Assembly: GCF_014138625.1 (NCBI RefSeq)
Contig: NZ_JACJHY010000024.1
Location: forward strand, 52,034-116,033
Reading direction: 5' to 3'
Source of the DNA: Aminobacter ciceronei
Lineage (GTDB): Bacteria > Pseudomonadota > Alphaproteobacteria > Rhizobiales > Rhizobiaceae
Length of the DNA: 64,000 bases
Part shown: in pieces, positions 47,828 to 59,012 of the stretch
Layout: every line of letters starts with the position of its first letter
Numbering within the stretch: position 1 is the first letter of the stretch
The notes under the pieces: model-generated
Told to the model about the DNA's origin: nothing
The model's input: the letters and a program-made list of their open reading frames with translations, nothing else
Database searches by the model: none
Made by a program: the position numbers and the translations under genes

Positions 47828-48811
47828 ATGGAACAGATCCAATCAAAAGCCGGCCAGGGCCGGGTCGCCGATGCTCCCAGCGGTCACTGGGTCTACCGTG
47901 CCTTGCCACGTGGGCTGTGGCCTTACGCCCAGCTCGCGCGCTGGGACCGGCCGATCGGCTGGGTGCTGCTTCTGTGGCCATGCTGGTGGTCGGCGGCGAT
48001 GGCGGCGAGCGCTTATGCGCGGCCGGGTGACAGCCTGATGTCGCTGCTGCCTTCGCCTTCGTTCCTGGTGCTGTTCCTCATCGGAGCGGTGGCGATGCGC
48101 GGCGCCGGCTGCACCTACAACGACATCGTCGACGAAGGCATCGACGCCCAGGTCGAGCGCACGCGTTCGCGCCCCCTGCCCTCGGGCCAGGTCAGCCGCC
48201 GCCAGGCTTGGGTGTTCCTGGTGCTGCAGGCGCTTGTCGGACTGGTCGTGCTGTTGCAGTTCAACAGCTTCACCATTCTGCTCGGCATCTCGTCGCTGGC
48301 GATCGTTGCAATCTACCCGTTCATGAAGCGCATCACCAACTGGCCGCAATTCGTGCTTGGCCTCGCCTTTTCCTGGGGCGCGCTGATGGGCTGGGCAGCC
48401 GAATTCGGCGACATAGACGGCCCGGCCGTGCTGCTCTATTTCGGTTCGATCATGTGGGTGATCGGCTATGACACGATCTATGCGCACCAGGACAAGGAAG
48501 ACGACGCGCTTGTCGGCGTGAAATCGACCGCACGCTTCTTCGGCGAAAACACCAAGTCATGGCTGTTCGGGCTTTATGCCGGGGCGTTGCTGCTGTTTGC
48601 GACGGCCTTTGCCATCGCCCAGGTGCCGATGCCGGCACTCGCCGGTCTTGTCGCCGCCGGCGCACACATGATCAGGCAGATCGTCGTGCTCGACATCGAC
48701 AATCCCGACCAGTGCCTCAGGCTGTTCAGGTCGAACGGCCAGATCGGTTGGATCATCTTCATCGGCCTGATCTGCGGCGGCGCCTGGGTGGCGCTGAAGC
48801 CGCTGATCTAG
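47828..48811 (+). CDS. ubiA: 4-hydroxybenzoate polyprenyltransferase
   Basis: A 327-residue membrane prenyltransferase that attaches the polyprenyl tail to 4-hydroxybenzoate in ubiquinone synthesis. Both aspartate-rich motifs are visible: NDIVDEGIDAQVERTRSRPL and YDTIYAHQDKEDDALVGVKST, with about eight membrane helices. ATG 47828 (MEQIQSK) is chosen; the very long open frame upstream overlaps purD and is noncoding. The polyprenyl donor would come from the synthase at 59013-60029. Confidence 0.95.
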   Translation: MEQIQSKAGQGRVADAPSGHWVYRALPRGLWPYAQLARWDRPIGWVLLLWPCWWSAAMAASAYARPGDSLMSLLPSPSFLVLFLIGAVAMRGAGCTYNDIVDEGIDAQVERTRSRPLPSGQVSRRQAWVFLVLQALVGLVVLLQFNSFTILLGISSLAIVAIYPFMKRITNWPQFVLGLAFSWGALMGWAAEFGDIDGPAVLLYFGSIMWVIGYDTIYAHQDKEDDALVGVKSTARFFGENTKSWLFGLYAGALLLFATAFAIAQVPMPALAGLVAAGAHMIRQIVVLDIDNPDQCLRLFRSNGQIGWIIFIGLICGGAWVALKPLI

Positions 48812-48820
48812 ATCTCTGCG

Positions 48821-49387
48821 TCACGCCCGGGCGATGATCTCTTCGCCGTCGATGACGAGGCGGACACCGAGCGCGCCCGACTTGCGGCGGGCGAGGAAAC
48901 GCGGCCTGCGCATCCTGGAGACGCGCCCCTTGCGTCGGTCCTGCGCCGGCAGGGTCTTGATCGCCGCGCCGAGCGACTCCTCGAGCGTGCGGGCAACGCC
49001 GTCCGCCTCGATCAGCAGCATGGGCAGGCTGTAATAGTCGGCCCAGGCGCGCCAGTCGGCGGCAACGTCGTCGAGATCGTCGGCGACCAGAAGCGGCACA
49101 GACAGCATCGGATCGTTGTGCAGCAGTTCCAGCGTCACCGTGACGTTCAGGTCCTCGTCTTCCATCGCACGGGCCGCAACGCCGCGGAACGCGCGCGCCG
49201 GCAGCGCAATCGTCGCCGGCAGCCCGCTGAGCGCCAGCAGGCGGCGGATCACCGCGCCGCGGTGATCGATGGTGAAGGTGACGTCGCCAAGGTCGTCACG
49301 CGTCGCGTAGCTGACCATCTGCGGCAAGCGGAACGGGTCGAGGCGCATGTTGCGTCCCGCCCAGACTGGCTTCAGTCCGGTGTTCAT
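48821..49387 (-). CDS. DUF6101 family protein
   Basis: A 188-residue cytosolic protein of unknown function. WAGRNMRLDPFRLPQMVSY near the start and a basic C-terminal tail (RRKGRVSRMRRPRFLARRKSG) resemble, as I recall, the rhizobial DUF6101 family. The basic tail could contact nucleic acid (speculation). AGGAAGG lies before ATG 49387, and an unusual hairpin precedes it (49411-49432). It is convergent with ubiA, 9 bp apart. Confidence 0.82.
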   Translation of the reverse strand: MNTGLKPVWAGRNMRLDPFRLPQMVSYATRDDLGDVTFTIDHRGAVIRRLLALSGLPATIALPARAFRGVAARAMEDEDLNVTVTLELLHNDPMLSVPLLVADDLDDVAADWRAWADYYSLPMLLIEADGVARTLEESLGAAIKTLPAQDRRKGRVSRMRRPRFLARRKSGALGVRLVIDGEEIIARA

Positions 49388-49410
49388 GGTGTGCCTTCCT
49401 GTTATCTCCT

Positions 49411-49432
49411 GAGAGCCGGTTTCCGGTCTCTC
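49411..49432 (-). other. Hairpin in the DUF6101 leader
   Basis: Read on the minus strand, GAGAG-A-CCGG and CCGGCTCTC pair around an AAA loop with one bulged A, ending 23 bases before the start codon. A second inverted repeat (AGCGGGG at 49469-49475, CCCCGCT at 49487-49493) lies further upstream. These may be leader RNA structures. Confidence 0.4.
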
Positions 49433-49555
49433 CGGACCAGTTTTCCCGGTCTCGTTAGGAAGGACACTAGCGGGGTGACCTTACCGCCCCGCTTAAGAAA
49501 TTGGGTTAAATTTTGCTGATCTCGGCGATGGTTATCGGAATACCACCAGAGACGT

Positions 49556-50986
<1,431 letters not shown>

Positions 50987-51002
50987 ATGACGAAAGCTAA
51001 GT

Positions 51003-51971
51003 TCAGACGTGAGGATTGTCACGAGGGGCAGCGGCGCGCGCCAGCCTGTCGTTGATCGCCTCGCCGAGTTCGTCGAACGGTATCGGCTCGACGGCGATCA
51101 GCTCGGCGCCGCTGCGGTCGAGCGCCTGGAGATGCGCAAAGAGATTTGTCGCCGCTTCGCGCAGGTCGCCTGTCTCGGACAGATTGAGGAAGGCGCGGGC
51201 CTGTTGCCAGCCATCGGCACGGCGCGGGCCAAAACCCAGCAGCGCCTCGCCTGCCGCGACAGCGTCGGCATTGAGCCGCATCGCAGCACCCGGCGCGTAG
51301 TGCGAGGCAAGCATGCCGGGCGCTTCGATGCCGGCGGTCACGCCGCGCAGCAGCGGCGCACCGGCCACCTCTTCGATGTCACCTGCCGGAACGCCGCCGG
51401 GGCGCAGCAGCCGCACGCGGCCGTCCTCGACCTTGACGATCGTCGATTCCAGCCCGACCGGCGTCGAACCGCCGTCGACGACGAGCGGGATACGCGCCCC
51501 GAGATCGCTGGCCACCGCCTCGCCGCTGGTCGAGCTGATCTTGCCCGAGCTGTTGGCGCTGGGGGCCGCCAGCGGCCGGCCGAGCCGTGATATCAACGTG
51601 CCGCCGAACCCCTTGGGCATACGCAGCGCAATGGTCTCGAGCCCTGCTGTCACCAGCGGATGGATGCCCGAACCGGGACGCAGCGGAACCACCAGCGTGA
51701 GAGGTCCGGGCCAGAATTGTTCCGCCAGCTTGCGCGACAGCGGGTCGAACACGCCGATGCGCTCGGCCATGGCCATGTCGGCAACGTGGGCGATCAAGGG
51801 GTTGAAGCGCGGCCGGCCCTTGGCCTCGAAGATGCGGGCGACGGCCTCGCCATTGGTCGCGTCACCTGCCAGGCCATAGACGGTCTCGGTTGGTATGGCC
51901 ACCACCTCGCCGGCGCCGAGCAGCGCAAGTGCCGCGTCCATCGCCTTGTCGGCTGCGATCAGTTCCGCCAC
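51003..51971 (-). CDS. sua5: L-threonylcarbamoyladenylate synthase, Sua5 type
   Basis: A 322-residue two-domain Sua5/YwlC protein that forms threonylcarbamoyl-AMP for the t6A37 modification of ANN-decoding tRNAs. The YrdC domain (1 to about 205) shows IPTETVYGLAGDA, KGRPRFNPLIAHV and RLGRPLAAPSANSSGKIS; a C-terminal Sua5 domain (about 215-320) begins after APGMLASHYAPG. The longer Sua5 form is distinct from single-domain TsaC. Confidence 0.95.
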   Translation of the reverse strand: MAELIAADKAMDAALALLGAGEVVAIPTETVYGLAGDATNGEAVARIFEAKGRPRFNPLIAHVADMAMAERIGVFDPLSRKLAEQFWPGPLTLVVPLRPGSGIHPLVTAGLETIALRMPKGFGGTLISRLGRPLAAPSANSSGKISSTSGEAVASDLGARIPLVVDGGSTPVGLESTIVKVEDGRVRLLRPGGVPAGDIEEVAGAPLLRGVTAGIEAPGMLASHYAPGAAMRLNADAVAAGEALLGFGPRRADGWQQARAFLNLSETGDLREAATNLFAHLQALDRSGAELIAVEPIPFDELGEAINDRLARAAAPRDNPHV

Positions 51972-52142
51972 GTCTCAGCTTCCTGTTGCATGCCCGGTCC
52001 CTACTCCGCGCCGCCCCATGCGACAAGTGCGCCACCGCCAAGATTTCCGGCATTGCCTAAAATGCACCGCATCTTCGAAATCGGGTTGCAACCGCCCTGC
52101 TGCTACATTGCTCCTTGAAGTTGGTTCAACTCCGAGGGTCAA

Positions 52143-52556
52143 ATGCGCCTTTGTGCTGCGTTTCTTGTTGCCGGCATCGCCGCGTCCGGTACGGCTCACG
52201 CATCTTCGATCGTCATCGTCGAAGCCAGTGCGGCCAGCCCGTCATCGGTCAGCGTCGACGCCCCGAAATCGGCCAGCAGGTCGATCGTCGCGCTCGGCGC
52301 TGCCCAGGTCGACGCCGGCAAGGTCGCGGCGATCGAAGCCGAACCGACAAGCACCAACCATAAGATGGGGCCTGAGCTGATGGTCATCCGCGGCGGCGAG
52401 GTTGGTTCAGCGTCGCCTGATACGTCGGCTGGCGCACCCGTTGCCGCGGAAGCCGTGCCCGCCCAGCAGGCCGCGACCGGCGACCAGTCGCCCTTGCCTG
52501 TTGCGCCCGACGGAACCCCGATCGACCCAGCGCCAGCCCATGTCAAAACCGAATAG
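52143..52556 (+). CDS. Exported low-complexity protein, function unknown
   Basis: A 137-residue protein with a signal peptide (about 1-20, GIAASGTAHA) and an Ala/Ser/Pro-rich mature part of low complexity. No cysteine remains after the signal and I see no known domain. CGAGGG precedes ATG 52143, and a small inverted repeat TTGAA-GTTGG-TTCAA lies just upstream. It is followed 74 bp later by another small exported protein. Confidence 0.75.
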   Translation: MRLCAAFLVAGIAASGTAHASSIVIVEASAASPSSVSVDAPKSASRSIVALGAAQVDAGKVAAIEAEPTSTNHKMGPELMVIRGGEVGSASPDTSAGAPVAAEAVPAQQAATGDQSPLPVAPDGTPIDPAPAHVKTE

Positions 52557-52630
52557 GCCGGCTTGACCGTCACGCCGTCGTTGTGCACCGTCGCGGCAAC
52601 ATATCGGCAATCTGGGCAAGGGGTTGATCC

Positions 52631-53014
52631 ATGAAGGCAGGTCGCAGCATCGCAGCGGGGCTCCTGGCCATGCTGCTTTCCGGCACAGGCGTGGCACAGG
52701 CCGATCAGCTGCTCGGCACCTATGTCGCGCGGATCTCCGAGAAGGACCATCAGGCCAGCGACGGCTACGCGCTCGACAGCGCCGCCCAGGTCGTGCGGCA
52801 GGACCGCGCCAATGTGCATCGGCACATCCAGACCGACGAGGAAGACGACCTCGACGACTGGTTCACCAGCAATGCCAAGCGTGCGCGCTTCGAGCAGCTG
52901 TTGAACAAGCCTGGCGCGATGAACAACTCGACGCGCAGCGCCATCCTTCACGGCGAGCCGCTGATCGAGGTCCAGGTCTATCGCCAGAGCGTCAAGGTTC
53001 GCCTGCTCGACTGA
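52631..53014 (+). CDS. Small exported protein, function unknown
   Basis: A 127-residue protein with a signal peptide (about 1-24, ending GVAQA) and an acidic/basic mature part (HRHIQTDEEDDLDDWF). AAGGGG precedes ATG 52631. The sequence is not low-complexity and has a well-formed C-terminus (LIEVQVYRQSVKVRLLD), so it is probably a real folded periplasmic protein; no family recognised. Convergent with glyS. Confidence 0.8.
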   Translation: MKAGRSIAAGLLAMLLSGTGVAQADQLLGTYVARISEKDHQASDGYALDSAAQVVRQDRANVHRHIQTDEEDDLDDWFTSNAKRARFEQLLNKPGAMNNSTRSAILHGEPLIEVQVYRQSVKVRLLD

Positions 53015-53021
53015 ATGGAAA

Positions 53022-53039
53022 GGGCGGCTCGCGCCGCCC
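53022..53039 (-). terminator. Hairpin between convergent exported-protein gene and glyS
   Basis: GGGCGGC (53022-53028) and GCCGCCC (53033-53039) form a perfect 7-bp stem with a TCGC tetraloop. On the minus strand it is followed by TTTCC, so it fits glyS best but may work both ways. Confidence 0.55.
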
Positions 53040-53043
53040 CAGC

Positions 53044-55335
53044 CTATCCCGCGATCTTTGAGAAATCGGCGACCTGGTCGGTCGCCGCACGGATGCGCGC
53101 GAGCAGCGCCAGGCGGTTGGCACGCACGGCAACGTCGTCGTCGTTGACGAGAACTTTCTCGAAGAATGAATCGACGGGTTCACGCAACACGCTGAGGGCG
53201 CGCATGGCGCCGGAAAAGTCTTCGTTCCGAATCGCCTGGGCAGCTTCGCTGACAGCCTGATTCATCGGCGCGAACAACGCCTTTTCCGCCTCTTCGCGGA
53301 AGAGAGCCGGGTCGACGGCGTCGGCAACCGCGGTCCCCTTCTTCTCTTCGGCGGCCAGGATGTTGGCGGCGCGCTTAGTGCCGGCGAGCAGGTTCTTGCC
53401 ATCCTCGCTGTCGACGAAGTGACCCAGCGCTTCGACACGCCGGGTGATGGTCAACAGGTCGTCGGCCTCCGGCGTGATGACGGCGTCGATAAGATCGTGG
53501 CGGGCGCCAAGCTCGCGCAGATAGACCTTGAGACGGTCATGGAAGAAGGCGATCAGGTCGGCCTTGAGCGGCGCGGCACGGTCGATCGTTTCCCTGCGCA
53601 GCTCCGCCTCATAGGCAGCCAGCGCATTGTCGACATCCTGTTCGCCGTCGACATCGCCGCTGTCGATCGCGTCCTGCTTTGCCTCGAACGCGGCGAGCTT
53701 CTTGGCGATGGAGCTCTCATCGAGCTGACGCAGCGCCGCATCGAACAATGCCTGCAGCGGCAGCTTGCCCCGCGCCGACAGGATGATCCTGACGATGCCG
53801 AGTGCGGCACGACGCAGCGCATAGGGGTCCTTCGACCCCGTCGGCTTTTCGTCGATGGTCCAGAAGCCGACGAGCGTGTCGAGCTTGTCGGCCAGCGCCA
53901 CCGAAACCGAAACCGGGTCGGCGGGCACGCGGTCGGAGGGACCCTGCGGCTTGTAGTGCTCCTCGATCGCCGCTGCCACCGACGGGCTTTCGCCCTGCAG
54001 CAGCGCATATTTGCGGCCCATGGCGCCTTGCAGTTCGGGGAACTCGCCGACGACCTCGGTCTGAAGGTCTGCTTTGGCGAGCACTGCGGCGCGGTCGGCC
54101 AGCTTCGGCTCGGCACCGACAAGCGGCGCGATCTCACGGGCGAGCCCGCGGATGCGCTGGACGCGCTGCCCTTGCGTGCCGAGCTTGGCATGAAAGGTCA
54201 CGCCAAGATGGTCAAGGCGGGCCATGCGCTGGTCGAGCGGCTTGTGGATATCGAGGCCGAAGGCTTCGGCCGACTGCTTCAGCGTATCGAGATCGGGCAG
54301 GTCGCCCTGGTCCGTCTTCCAGAAATAGAGCGCGTCCGAAAGGCGGGCGCGCACCACCTTGCCGTTGCCATGCGCGATCTCCTTGCCGCCATCCTTGGCC
54401 TCGATGTTCGAGGTCAGGATGAAGTGGTTGGAAAGCGCGTCCTCGCTGCCCTGCGGCCGCGTGACGAAGCATTTCTGGTTGGCGCGGATGGTCAGCCGGA
54501 TGACTTCGGCCGGGATCTCGAGGAACGTGTCCTCGAAAGTGCCCATCAGCACAACAGGCCATTCGACGAGGCCGGAAACCTCTTCCAGCAGCCCTTCATC
54601 CTCGACGAGTTCGAGGCCATTGGCGAAGGCGAGGTTGCGCGCATCGGCGGAGATCATCTCCTTGCGGCGCTCGGCGTCGATGACGACCTTGGCGGCCTCG
54701 AGCTTGGCGGCGTAGTCGTCGAAGCGGCGCACGGTGATTGCCTCGGGCGCATGGAATCGATGACCAAAGGTGACGTTGCCGGAACGGATGCCGTCAACCT
54801 CGAAGTCGACGACCACCGGCTCCTCGGTCTCGGGGCCGAAGGTGCAGACGATCGACTGGAGCGGGCGCACCCAGCGCAGGCTGCCCGGCTTGGCCGAGGC
54901 CGGGCCCCAGCGCATCGATTTGGGCCAGGGGAAGGTCTTGACGATCGCCGGCACCAGCTCGGCGATGATCTCCTCCGCCGAGCGGCCGGGCTTGGAAATA
55001 TGGGCTACATAGAAATCGCCCTTCTTGGGATCGCTGTGGACATGCGCCTGGGATATCGAGCTCAGGCCGGCGCTGCGCAGAAAACCCTGGATCGCCGCTT
55101 CCGGCGCCTTGGTGCTCGGGCCCTTGCGGTCTTCATGGATGTCCTTGGAGCGGGCCGTCAGCCCCCTGATGTCGAGCGTCAGACGGCGCGGCGTCCAGTA
55201 TTCGCGTGCCGCCTCATAGGTCAGACCCGCCTCGACAAGACCGTCGGTCAGCATCTTCCTGAGGTCACCCGCCGCCTTGCGCTGCATACGCGCGGGGATT
55301 TCTTCGGAACGCAACTCTAAAAGCAGATCGGGCAT
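53044..55335 (-). CDS. glyS: Glycine-tRNA ligase beta subunit
   Basis: A 763-residue beta subunit of the bacterial (alpha-beta)2 glycyl-tRNA synthetase. [18 protein letters not shown] is the standard start; PTFGPE...-type core elements ([44 protein letters not shown]) and the C-terminal anticodon-binding region are present. It is longer than the enterobacterial protein (about 690), as usual in rhizobia. It lies downstream of glyQ, 432 bp apart. Confidence 0.97.
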   Translation of the reverse strand: MPDLLLELRSEEIPARMQRKAAGDLRKMLTDGLVEAGLTYEAAREYWTPRRLTLDIRGLTARSKDIHEDRKGPSTKAPEAAIQGFLRSAGLSSISQAHVHSDPKKGDFYVAHISKPGRSAEEIIAELVPAIVKTFPWPKSMRWGPASAKPGSLRWVRPLQSIVCTFGPETEEPVVVDFEVDGIRSGNVTFGHRFHAPEAITVRRFDDYAAKLEAAKVVIDAERRKEMISADARNLAFANGLELVEDEGLLEEVSGLVEWPVVLMGTFEDTFLEIPAEVIRLTIRANQKCFVTRPQGSEDALSNHFILTSNIEAKDGGKEIAHGNGKVVRARLSDALYFWKTDQGDLPDLDTLKQSAEAFGLDIHKPLDQRMARLDHLGVTFHAKLGTQGQRVQRIRGLAREIAPLVGAEPKLADRAAVLAKADLQTEVVGEFPELQGAMGRKYALLQGESPSVAAAIEEHYKPQGPSDRVPADPVSVSVALADKLDTLVGFWTIDEKPTGSKDPYALRRAALGIVRIILSARGKLPLQALFDAALRQLDESSIAKKLAAFEAKQDAIDSGDVDGEQDVDNALAAYEAELRRETIDRAAPLKADLIAFFHDRLKVYLRELGARHDLIDAVITPEADDLLTITRRVEALGHFVDSEDGKNLLAGTKRAANILAAEEKKGTAVADAVDPALFREEAEKALFAPMNQAVSEAAQAIRNEDFSGAMRALSVLREPVDSFFEKVLVNDDDVAVRANRLALLARIRAATDQVADFSKIAG

Positions 55336-55396
55336 CGGACGGGCTCACGCGGAAATGGTCCGCGCGGCATAGCAACTCAGCCGCCCGCTGTCACTT

Positions 55397-55426
55397 CCCG
55401 AACGCGATCGGCCCGAACGCGATCGG
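55397..55426. repeat. Exact tandem duplication of a 15-mer
   Basis: CCCGAACGCGATCGG occurs twice in a row (55397-55411, 55412-55426) without mismatch, downstream of glyQ and upstream of glyS. Probably a recent slippage event. Confidence 0.8.
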
Positions 55427-55549
55427 CAAAATTCCGTCGAGCTGTCGGACCGTGGCCGGGACAATCGTCCTAGGGATGAAGATTTCCATGAACCGGATGC
55501 TGCGCTGGAGCGACCCACGCTCAGACAGACACCTATTGGCCGAACGACA

Positions 55550-55723
55550 ATGAAAACCGCCTCTGCCCTGCTCCAGATCTTCAGCCTCAGCGCCCTGCTC
55601 GCCATGCATGTGGCGGCCCCGGCCGAATTCCGGATGCCCGGCGTGCGCAAGGCGTTGCAGACGATCAATGGCGAAACGCTGCAACCCCGCCTTCCGGAGG
55701 GGCTGGAACTCGCTGCTGCCTGA
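55550..55723 (+). CDS. Possible small exported protein (57 aa)
   Basis: An open frame of 57 codons opposite to the glyQ-glyS direction. The first 25 residues (MKTASALLQIFSLSALLAMH, then VAAPA) look like a signal peptide with a cleavage site, followed by a short polar tail ending ELAAA. There is no clear ribosome-binding site, so it may be chance. Confidence 0.35.
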   Translation: MKTASALLQIFSLSALLAMHVAAPAEFRMPGVRKALQTINGETLQPRLPEGLELAAA

Positions 55724-55767
55724 TGGCCACTTCACGGCGACCTCCCCGACAAGGGAAGGTAAAGCCG

Positions 55768-56700
55768 TCAAGCCGCCAGGCCGCCGGCTTCGGTCAGCAG
55801 GAAAGCCTCGCCGCAGGCCTTGGACAGGTTGCGGACGCGCAGGATGTAGCTCTGGCGTTCGGTAACCGAGATCACGCCGCGCGCGTCGAGCAGGTTGAAG
55901 ACGTGGCTCGCCTTGATGCACTGGTCATAGGCCGGGAAAACCATCCTGTGCTGGGCCAGATTGCCGCCATCGGCCGGCGCGCCGGCAGCGAGCAGCGACC
56001 TGCATTCGGCTTCGGCATCCTCGAAATGCTTGAGCAGCATCGCGGTGTTGGCATGCTCGAAATTGTGCCTGGAATATTCCTGCTCGGCCTGCAGGAAGAC
56101 GTCGCCATAGGTGACCTTGTCGTCGCCTTCGAGGCCGTTGAAGTTCAGGTCGTAGACATTGTCGACGCCCTGCACATACATCGCAAGCCGTTCGAGACCA
56201 TAGGTCAACTCGCCGGCGACGGGCGCGCATTCGATGCCGCAGACCTGCTGGAAATAGGTGAACTGCGACACTTCCATGCCGTCGCACCAGCATTCCCAGC
56301 CGAGGCCCCAGGCGCCCAGCGTCGGGCTTTCCCAGTCGTCCTCGACGAAGCGGATGTCATGGACAAGCGGATCGATGCCGATCGCCTTGAGCGAGCCGAG
56401 GTAGAGCTCCTGAAGGTTGGACGGGTTCGGCTTCAGGATGACCTGGTACTGGTAATAGTGCTGCAGCCGGTTCGGGTTCTCGCCGTAGCGGCCGTCCTTG
56501 GGGCGGCGCGAAGGCTGGACATAGGCTGCGTTCCAGCGCTTGGGTCCAAGCGCACGCAACGTCGTTGCCGGGTGGAACGTGCCCGCGCCCACTTCCATGT
56601 CGTAGGGCTGCAGGATGATGCAACCGTGTTCGGCCCAGTAATTGTGCAGCGTCAGGATCAGGCCCTGGAACGAGCGGCTGGGGTGCATGTGGGCAGGCAT
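55768..56700 (-). CDS. glyQ: Glycine-tRNA ligase alpha subunit
   Basis: A 310-residue alpha subunit carrying the class II active site. [44 protein letters not shown] (motif 1-2 region), [19 protein letters not shown] and [19 protein letters not shown] are typical. The start could be ATG 56700, ATG 56688 or GTG 56712; 56700 is a compromise, as none has a strong ribosome-binding site. It works with GlyS. Confidence 0.96.
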   Translation of the reverse strand: MPAHMHPSRSFQGLILTLHNYWAEHGCIILQPYDMEVGAGTFHPATTLRALGPKRWNAAYVQPSRRPKDGRYGENPNRLQHYYQYQVILKPNPSNLQELYLGSLKAIGIDPLVHDIRFVEDDWESPTLGAWGLGWECWCDGMEVSQFTYFQQVCGIECAPVAGELTYGLERLAMYVQGVDNVYDLNFNGLEGDDKVTYGDVFLQAEQEYSRHNFEHANTAMLLKHFEDAEAECRSLLAAGAPADGGNLAQHRMVFPAYDQCIKASHVFNLLDARGVISVTERQSYILRVRNLSKACGEAFLLTEAGGLAA

Positions 56701-56746
56701 CTGGTCGGTCACGGGCAAAGCTCGATCATTGGCGCGCGCCCCGCAA

Positions 56747-56772
56747 GAAAACGGGGCCACAGAAGGCCCCGT
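56747..56772 (-). terminator. Intrinsic terminator after the TPR-LysM gene
   Basis: On the minus strand ACGGGGCC (56772-56765) pairs with GGCCCCGT (56758-56751) across a 6-nt loop and is followed by TTTCTT. It lies about 60 bp after the TPR gene and upstream of glyQ, so the two are probably separate units. Confidence 0.72.
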
Positions 56773-56833
56773 CCTATTCCGCCCGATTGTTAGGGTCAAG
56801 CTGCGGTGCAAAGACGACCGCCGCGCAATCGGC

Positions 56834-58837
56834 TCACTTGCCCGGCAGCTGAAGCTCCTGGCCCGGTGCCAGCCGCGCGGGATCGCCGCGCAGCTGCGGA
56901 TTGAGATCGAGGATCTCGCGATAGCGGTCACCATTGCCGAGCACGTCATTGGCGATCGACCACAGCGATTGCCCACGCTGCACCTTGTAGGCGGCTGGGA
57001 TCACCTGGGCCGCCGGTTCGACTGCAGGCGTTTCCAGTTCGCTCTTCTTCTGGCTGTCCTGGGCAGGGGCTGCCGGCTTGACCGAGATCGGCTTGGCAGG
57101 GGCTTCCAGCGCCGTCGGCTTCTCCGGCAGGTCCGGCAGGCCCTTGGCGAGCTTCTGCTCGACATCGGCCAGGATCTTCGGCTCCGGCTTCATGTCGCGG
57201 GCATGGCTCCACTGGAATGTCGCTTCGAGCTTGCGCCCGACACGCCAGTAGGCGTCGCCGAGATGGTCGTTGAGCACCGGATCGTCCGGCTTCAGCGACA
57301 CCGCGCGCTCGAGCTCGCGCACCGCGTCCTCGAACTTGCCAAGTCGGTAGTAGGCCCAGCCCAGCGAATCGATGATGTAGCCGTCGCTCGGGCGCAGGTC
57401 GGCGGCCTGCTTGATCATCCCGAGGCCTTCCTCGAGATTCATGTTCATGTCGACCCAGGAATAGCCGAGATAGTTCAGAACCTGCGGCTGGTTGGGGAAC
57501 AGCTTCAGCGCTTCACGGAAATTCGGCTCTGCCTTGGGCCATTCCTTCAGCCGCTCATAGGCGATGCCGCGCTGGTAGAAGACGTTCCAGTTGGTGTTGG
57601 TTGGCGTCTTCAGCACGCTGACCGCCTTGTCGTAGACATCGGCTGAGGCGCGGTAATTGTCGGTCGAGGCATAGACCCCGCCAAGCGCGAGATAGCCGCG
57701 CATGTCGTCGGGGTTGGCGTCGACCAGTGCCTTGAGATGCTTGATCGCCTCGTCATGGCGCTTGAGATCGGCGAGGTTGAGGCCGAGCTGCAATTCCGAC
57801 AGCCGCTTGAGCGGCGAGGCTGCGGGCACGCGGCGGTAAAGCGCGATCGCCTCTTCGCCATTCTGCTGCTGCTCGGCAATGGCTGCGAGCTGCACCAGCA
57901 GCTCGTCGCTCTCCGGCTTCAGCGCAAGCGCATACTGCAGATAGAGCCGGACGAAGGGTTCGCCGCCGCCACGGTTCAGCGCCGTCGACAGGTTGAGCAG
58001 GATTTCGGCAGCACCATCCTGCGGGTTGGCGACCAGCGGGCCGATCTTCTCGCCCTTGGTGATTTTTTCGCGCAAGGAAGCGATCGGCAGCTTGCCGGGG
58101 GCAAACTCGTCGGCGCGGTCGAGGATGGCCAGCGCCTCGGTCTTCTTGCCGGTGCGGGCCAGGAAACCGGCATAGGATTCGGCGGCGCGCATCCAGGTCT
58201 CCGGTGCCGCACTGCCGGCGCCGAGATTGTCGATGGTGGCGCGATAGATCTCGTCCGCCTTGTCCTTCTGGCCGGCGGTCTCGGCGATCAAAGCGCGGTG
58301 GTAGGTCTTGAACAGCTCGTACCATTCCGGGCCTTCGAGCTTGTCGAGGAACTGCAGCCCGTCGCCGGCCTTGCCCTCGCCCTGCTTGGCCCAGGCGGTC
58401 ATGACGCCTGTGATCAACCGGTCGAGGTCGGATTCGAGCGCCAGCTTGAGCCACTTCTCCGCGCCCTCGTAATCCTTCTTGCGGAAGGTATCGACGGCAA
58501 GCGCCAGGCGCGAGAAACGCTCCACGTCGGGAACTGTCTTCAGCATCTCGGCATAAGGCAGCGATTCATCGAAGCGGCCTTGCGCGATCAGCGCCAGCAT
58601 CAGGCTCTGCTGCAGGGCGGCATCTTCGGGATCGAAGGCCAAAGCGCGCTTGTAATAAGCAATTGCGCTGTCCAGGTCGTCGTCGGCCTCGGCGGTGCGG
58701 GCCGCGAGATAGGCGCCGGAAAACGAACTGATCTCGACCGGTTCGGTGAGCTGTTTGGCATATCCAGGCTGGGTCAGGGCAGTAAAGCCCGCCAGAGCCG
58801 CAAGGCCCAACAGCCAGATCGCGCGTCGCTGCCGCAT
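56834..58837 (-). CDS. Exported tetratricopeptide-repeat protein with C-terminal LysM domain
   Basis: A 667-residue protein: signal peptide or membrane anchor (about 7-28), many TPR-type helical hairpins through the middle (for example [61 protein letters not shown]), a Pro/Ala-rich linker (about 560-605) and a LysM domain at the end ([20 protein letters not shown]). LysM binds peptidoglycan, so it probably sits in the periplasm as a scaffold. GGAAGGAT precedes ATG 58837. Partners unknown. Confidence 0.9.
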   Translation of the reverse strand: MRQRRAIWLLGLAALAGFTALTQPGYAKQLTEPVEISSFSGAYLAARTAEADDDLDSAIAYYKRALAFDPEDAALQQSLMLALIAQGRFDESLPYAEMLKTVPDVERFSRLALAVDTFRKKDYEGAEKWLKLALESDLDRLITGVMTAWAKQGEGKAGDGLQFLDKLEGPEWYELFKTYHRALIAETAGQKDKADEIYRATIDNLGAGSAAPETWMRAAESYAGFLARTGKKTEALAILDRADEFAPGKLPIASLREKITKGEKIGPLVANPQDGAAEILLNLSTALNRGGGEPFVRLYLQYALALKPESDELLVQLAAIAEQQQNGEEAIALYRRVPAASPLKRLSELQLGLNLADLKRHDEAIKHLKALVDANPDDMRGYLALGGVYASTDNYRASADVYDKAVSVLKTPTNTNWNVFYQRGIAYERLKEWPKAEPNFREALKLFPNQPQVLNYLGYSWVDMNMNLEEGLGMIKQAADLRPSDGYIIDSLGWAYYRLGKFEDAVRELERAVSLKPDDPVLNDHLGDAYWRVGRKLEATFQWSHARDMKPEPKILADVEQKLAKGLPDLPEKPTALEAPAKPISVKPAAPAQDSQKKSELETPAVEPAAQVIPAAYKVQRGQSLWSIANDVLGNGDRYREILDLNPQLRGDPARLAPGQELQLPGK

Positions 58838-59012
58838 GAAAATCCTTCCTACCAAGGTCCTACGGTCGTCCAGCCGGTGGCCGGGTCGCAACCGCTTGTC
58901 GGCGCCAAGCATGGCCTTTTTGGGGTCACGCTTCAATCCGCACCGGCTTCACAATACGACAGGCGGCTCAACGAATTCACAATGTTGAACCAACGGCAGG
59001 TGGAAGCCTGCC

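Larger units (their letters stand above)
55336..55767. other. glyS-glyQ intergenic region
   Basis: This 432-bp gap separates two minus-strand genes that are usually closer. It holds an exact tandem duplication (55397-55426) and one short plus-strand open frame with a signal-peptide-like start (55550-55723). No terminator with a T-run was found. Confidence 0.6.

Noticed and set aside
49492..49508. CtrA-like TTAA pair upstream of DUF6101
   Set aside because: The spacing is 9, not 7, bases, and the flanks do not match the CtrA consensus.
53419..55320. 633-codon open frame opposite glyS
   Set aside because: Shadow frame of glyS; glyS has every expected motif.
55391..55921. 176-codon minus-strand frame between glyQ and glyS
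   Set aside because: Most of it overlaps the 3' part of glyQ in another frame; the free part has no ribosome-binding site and no conserved motif.
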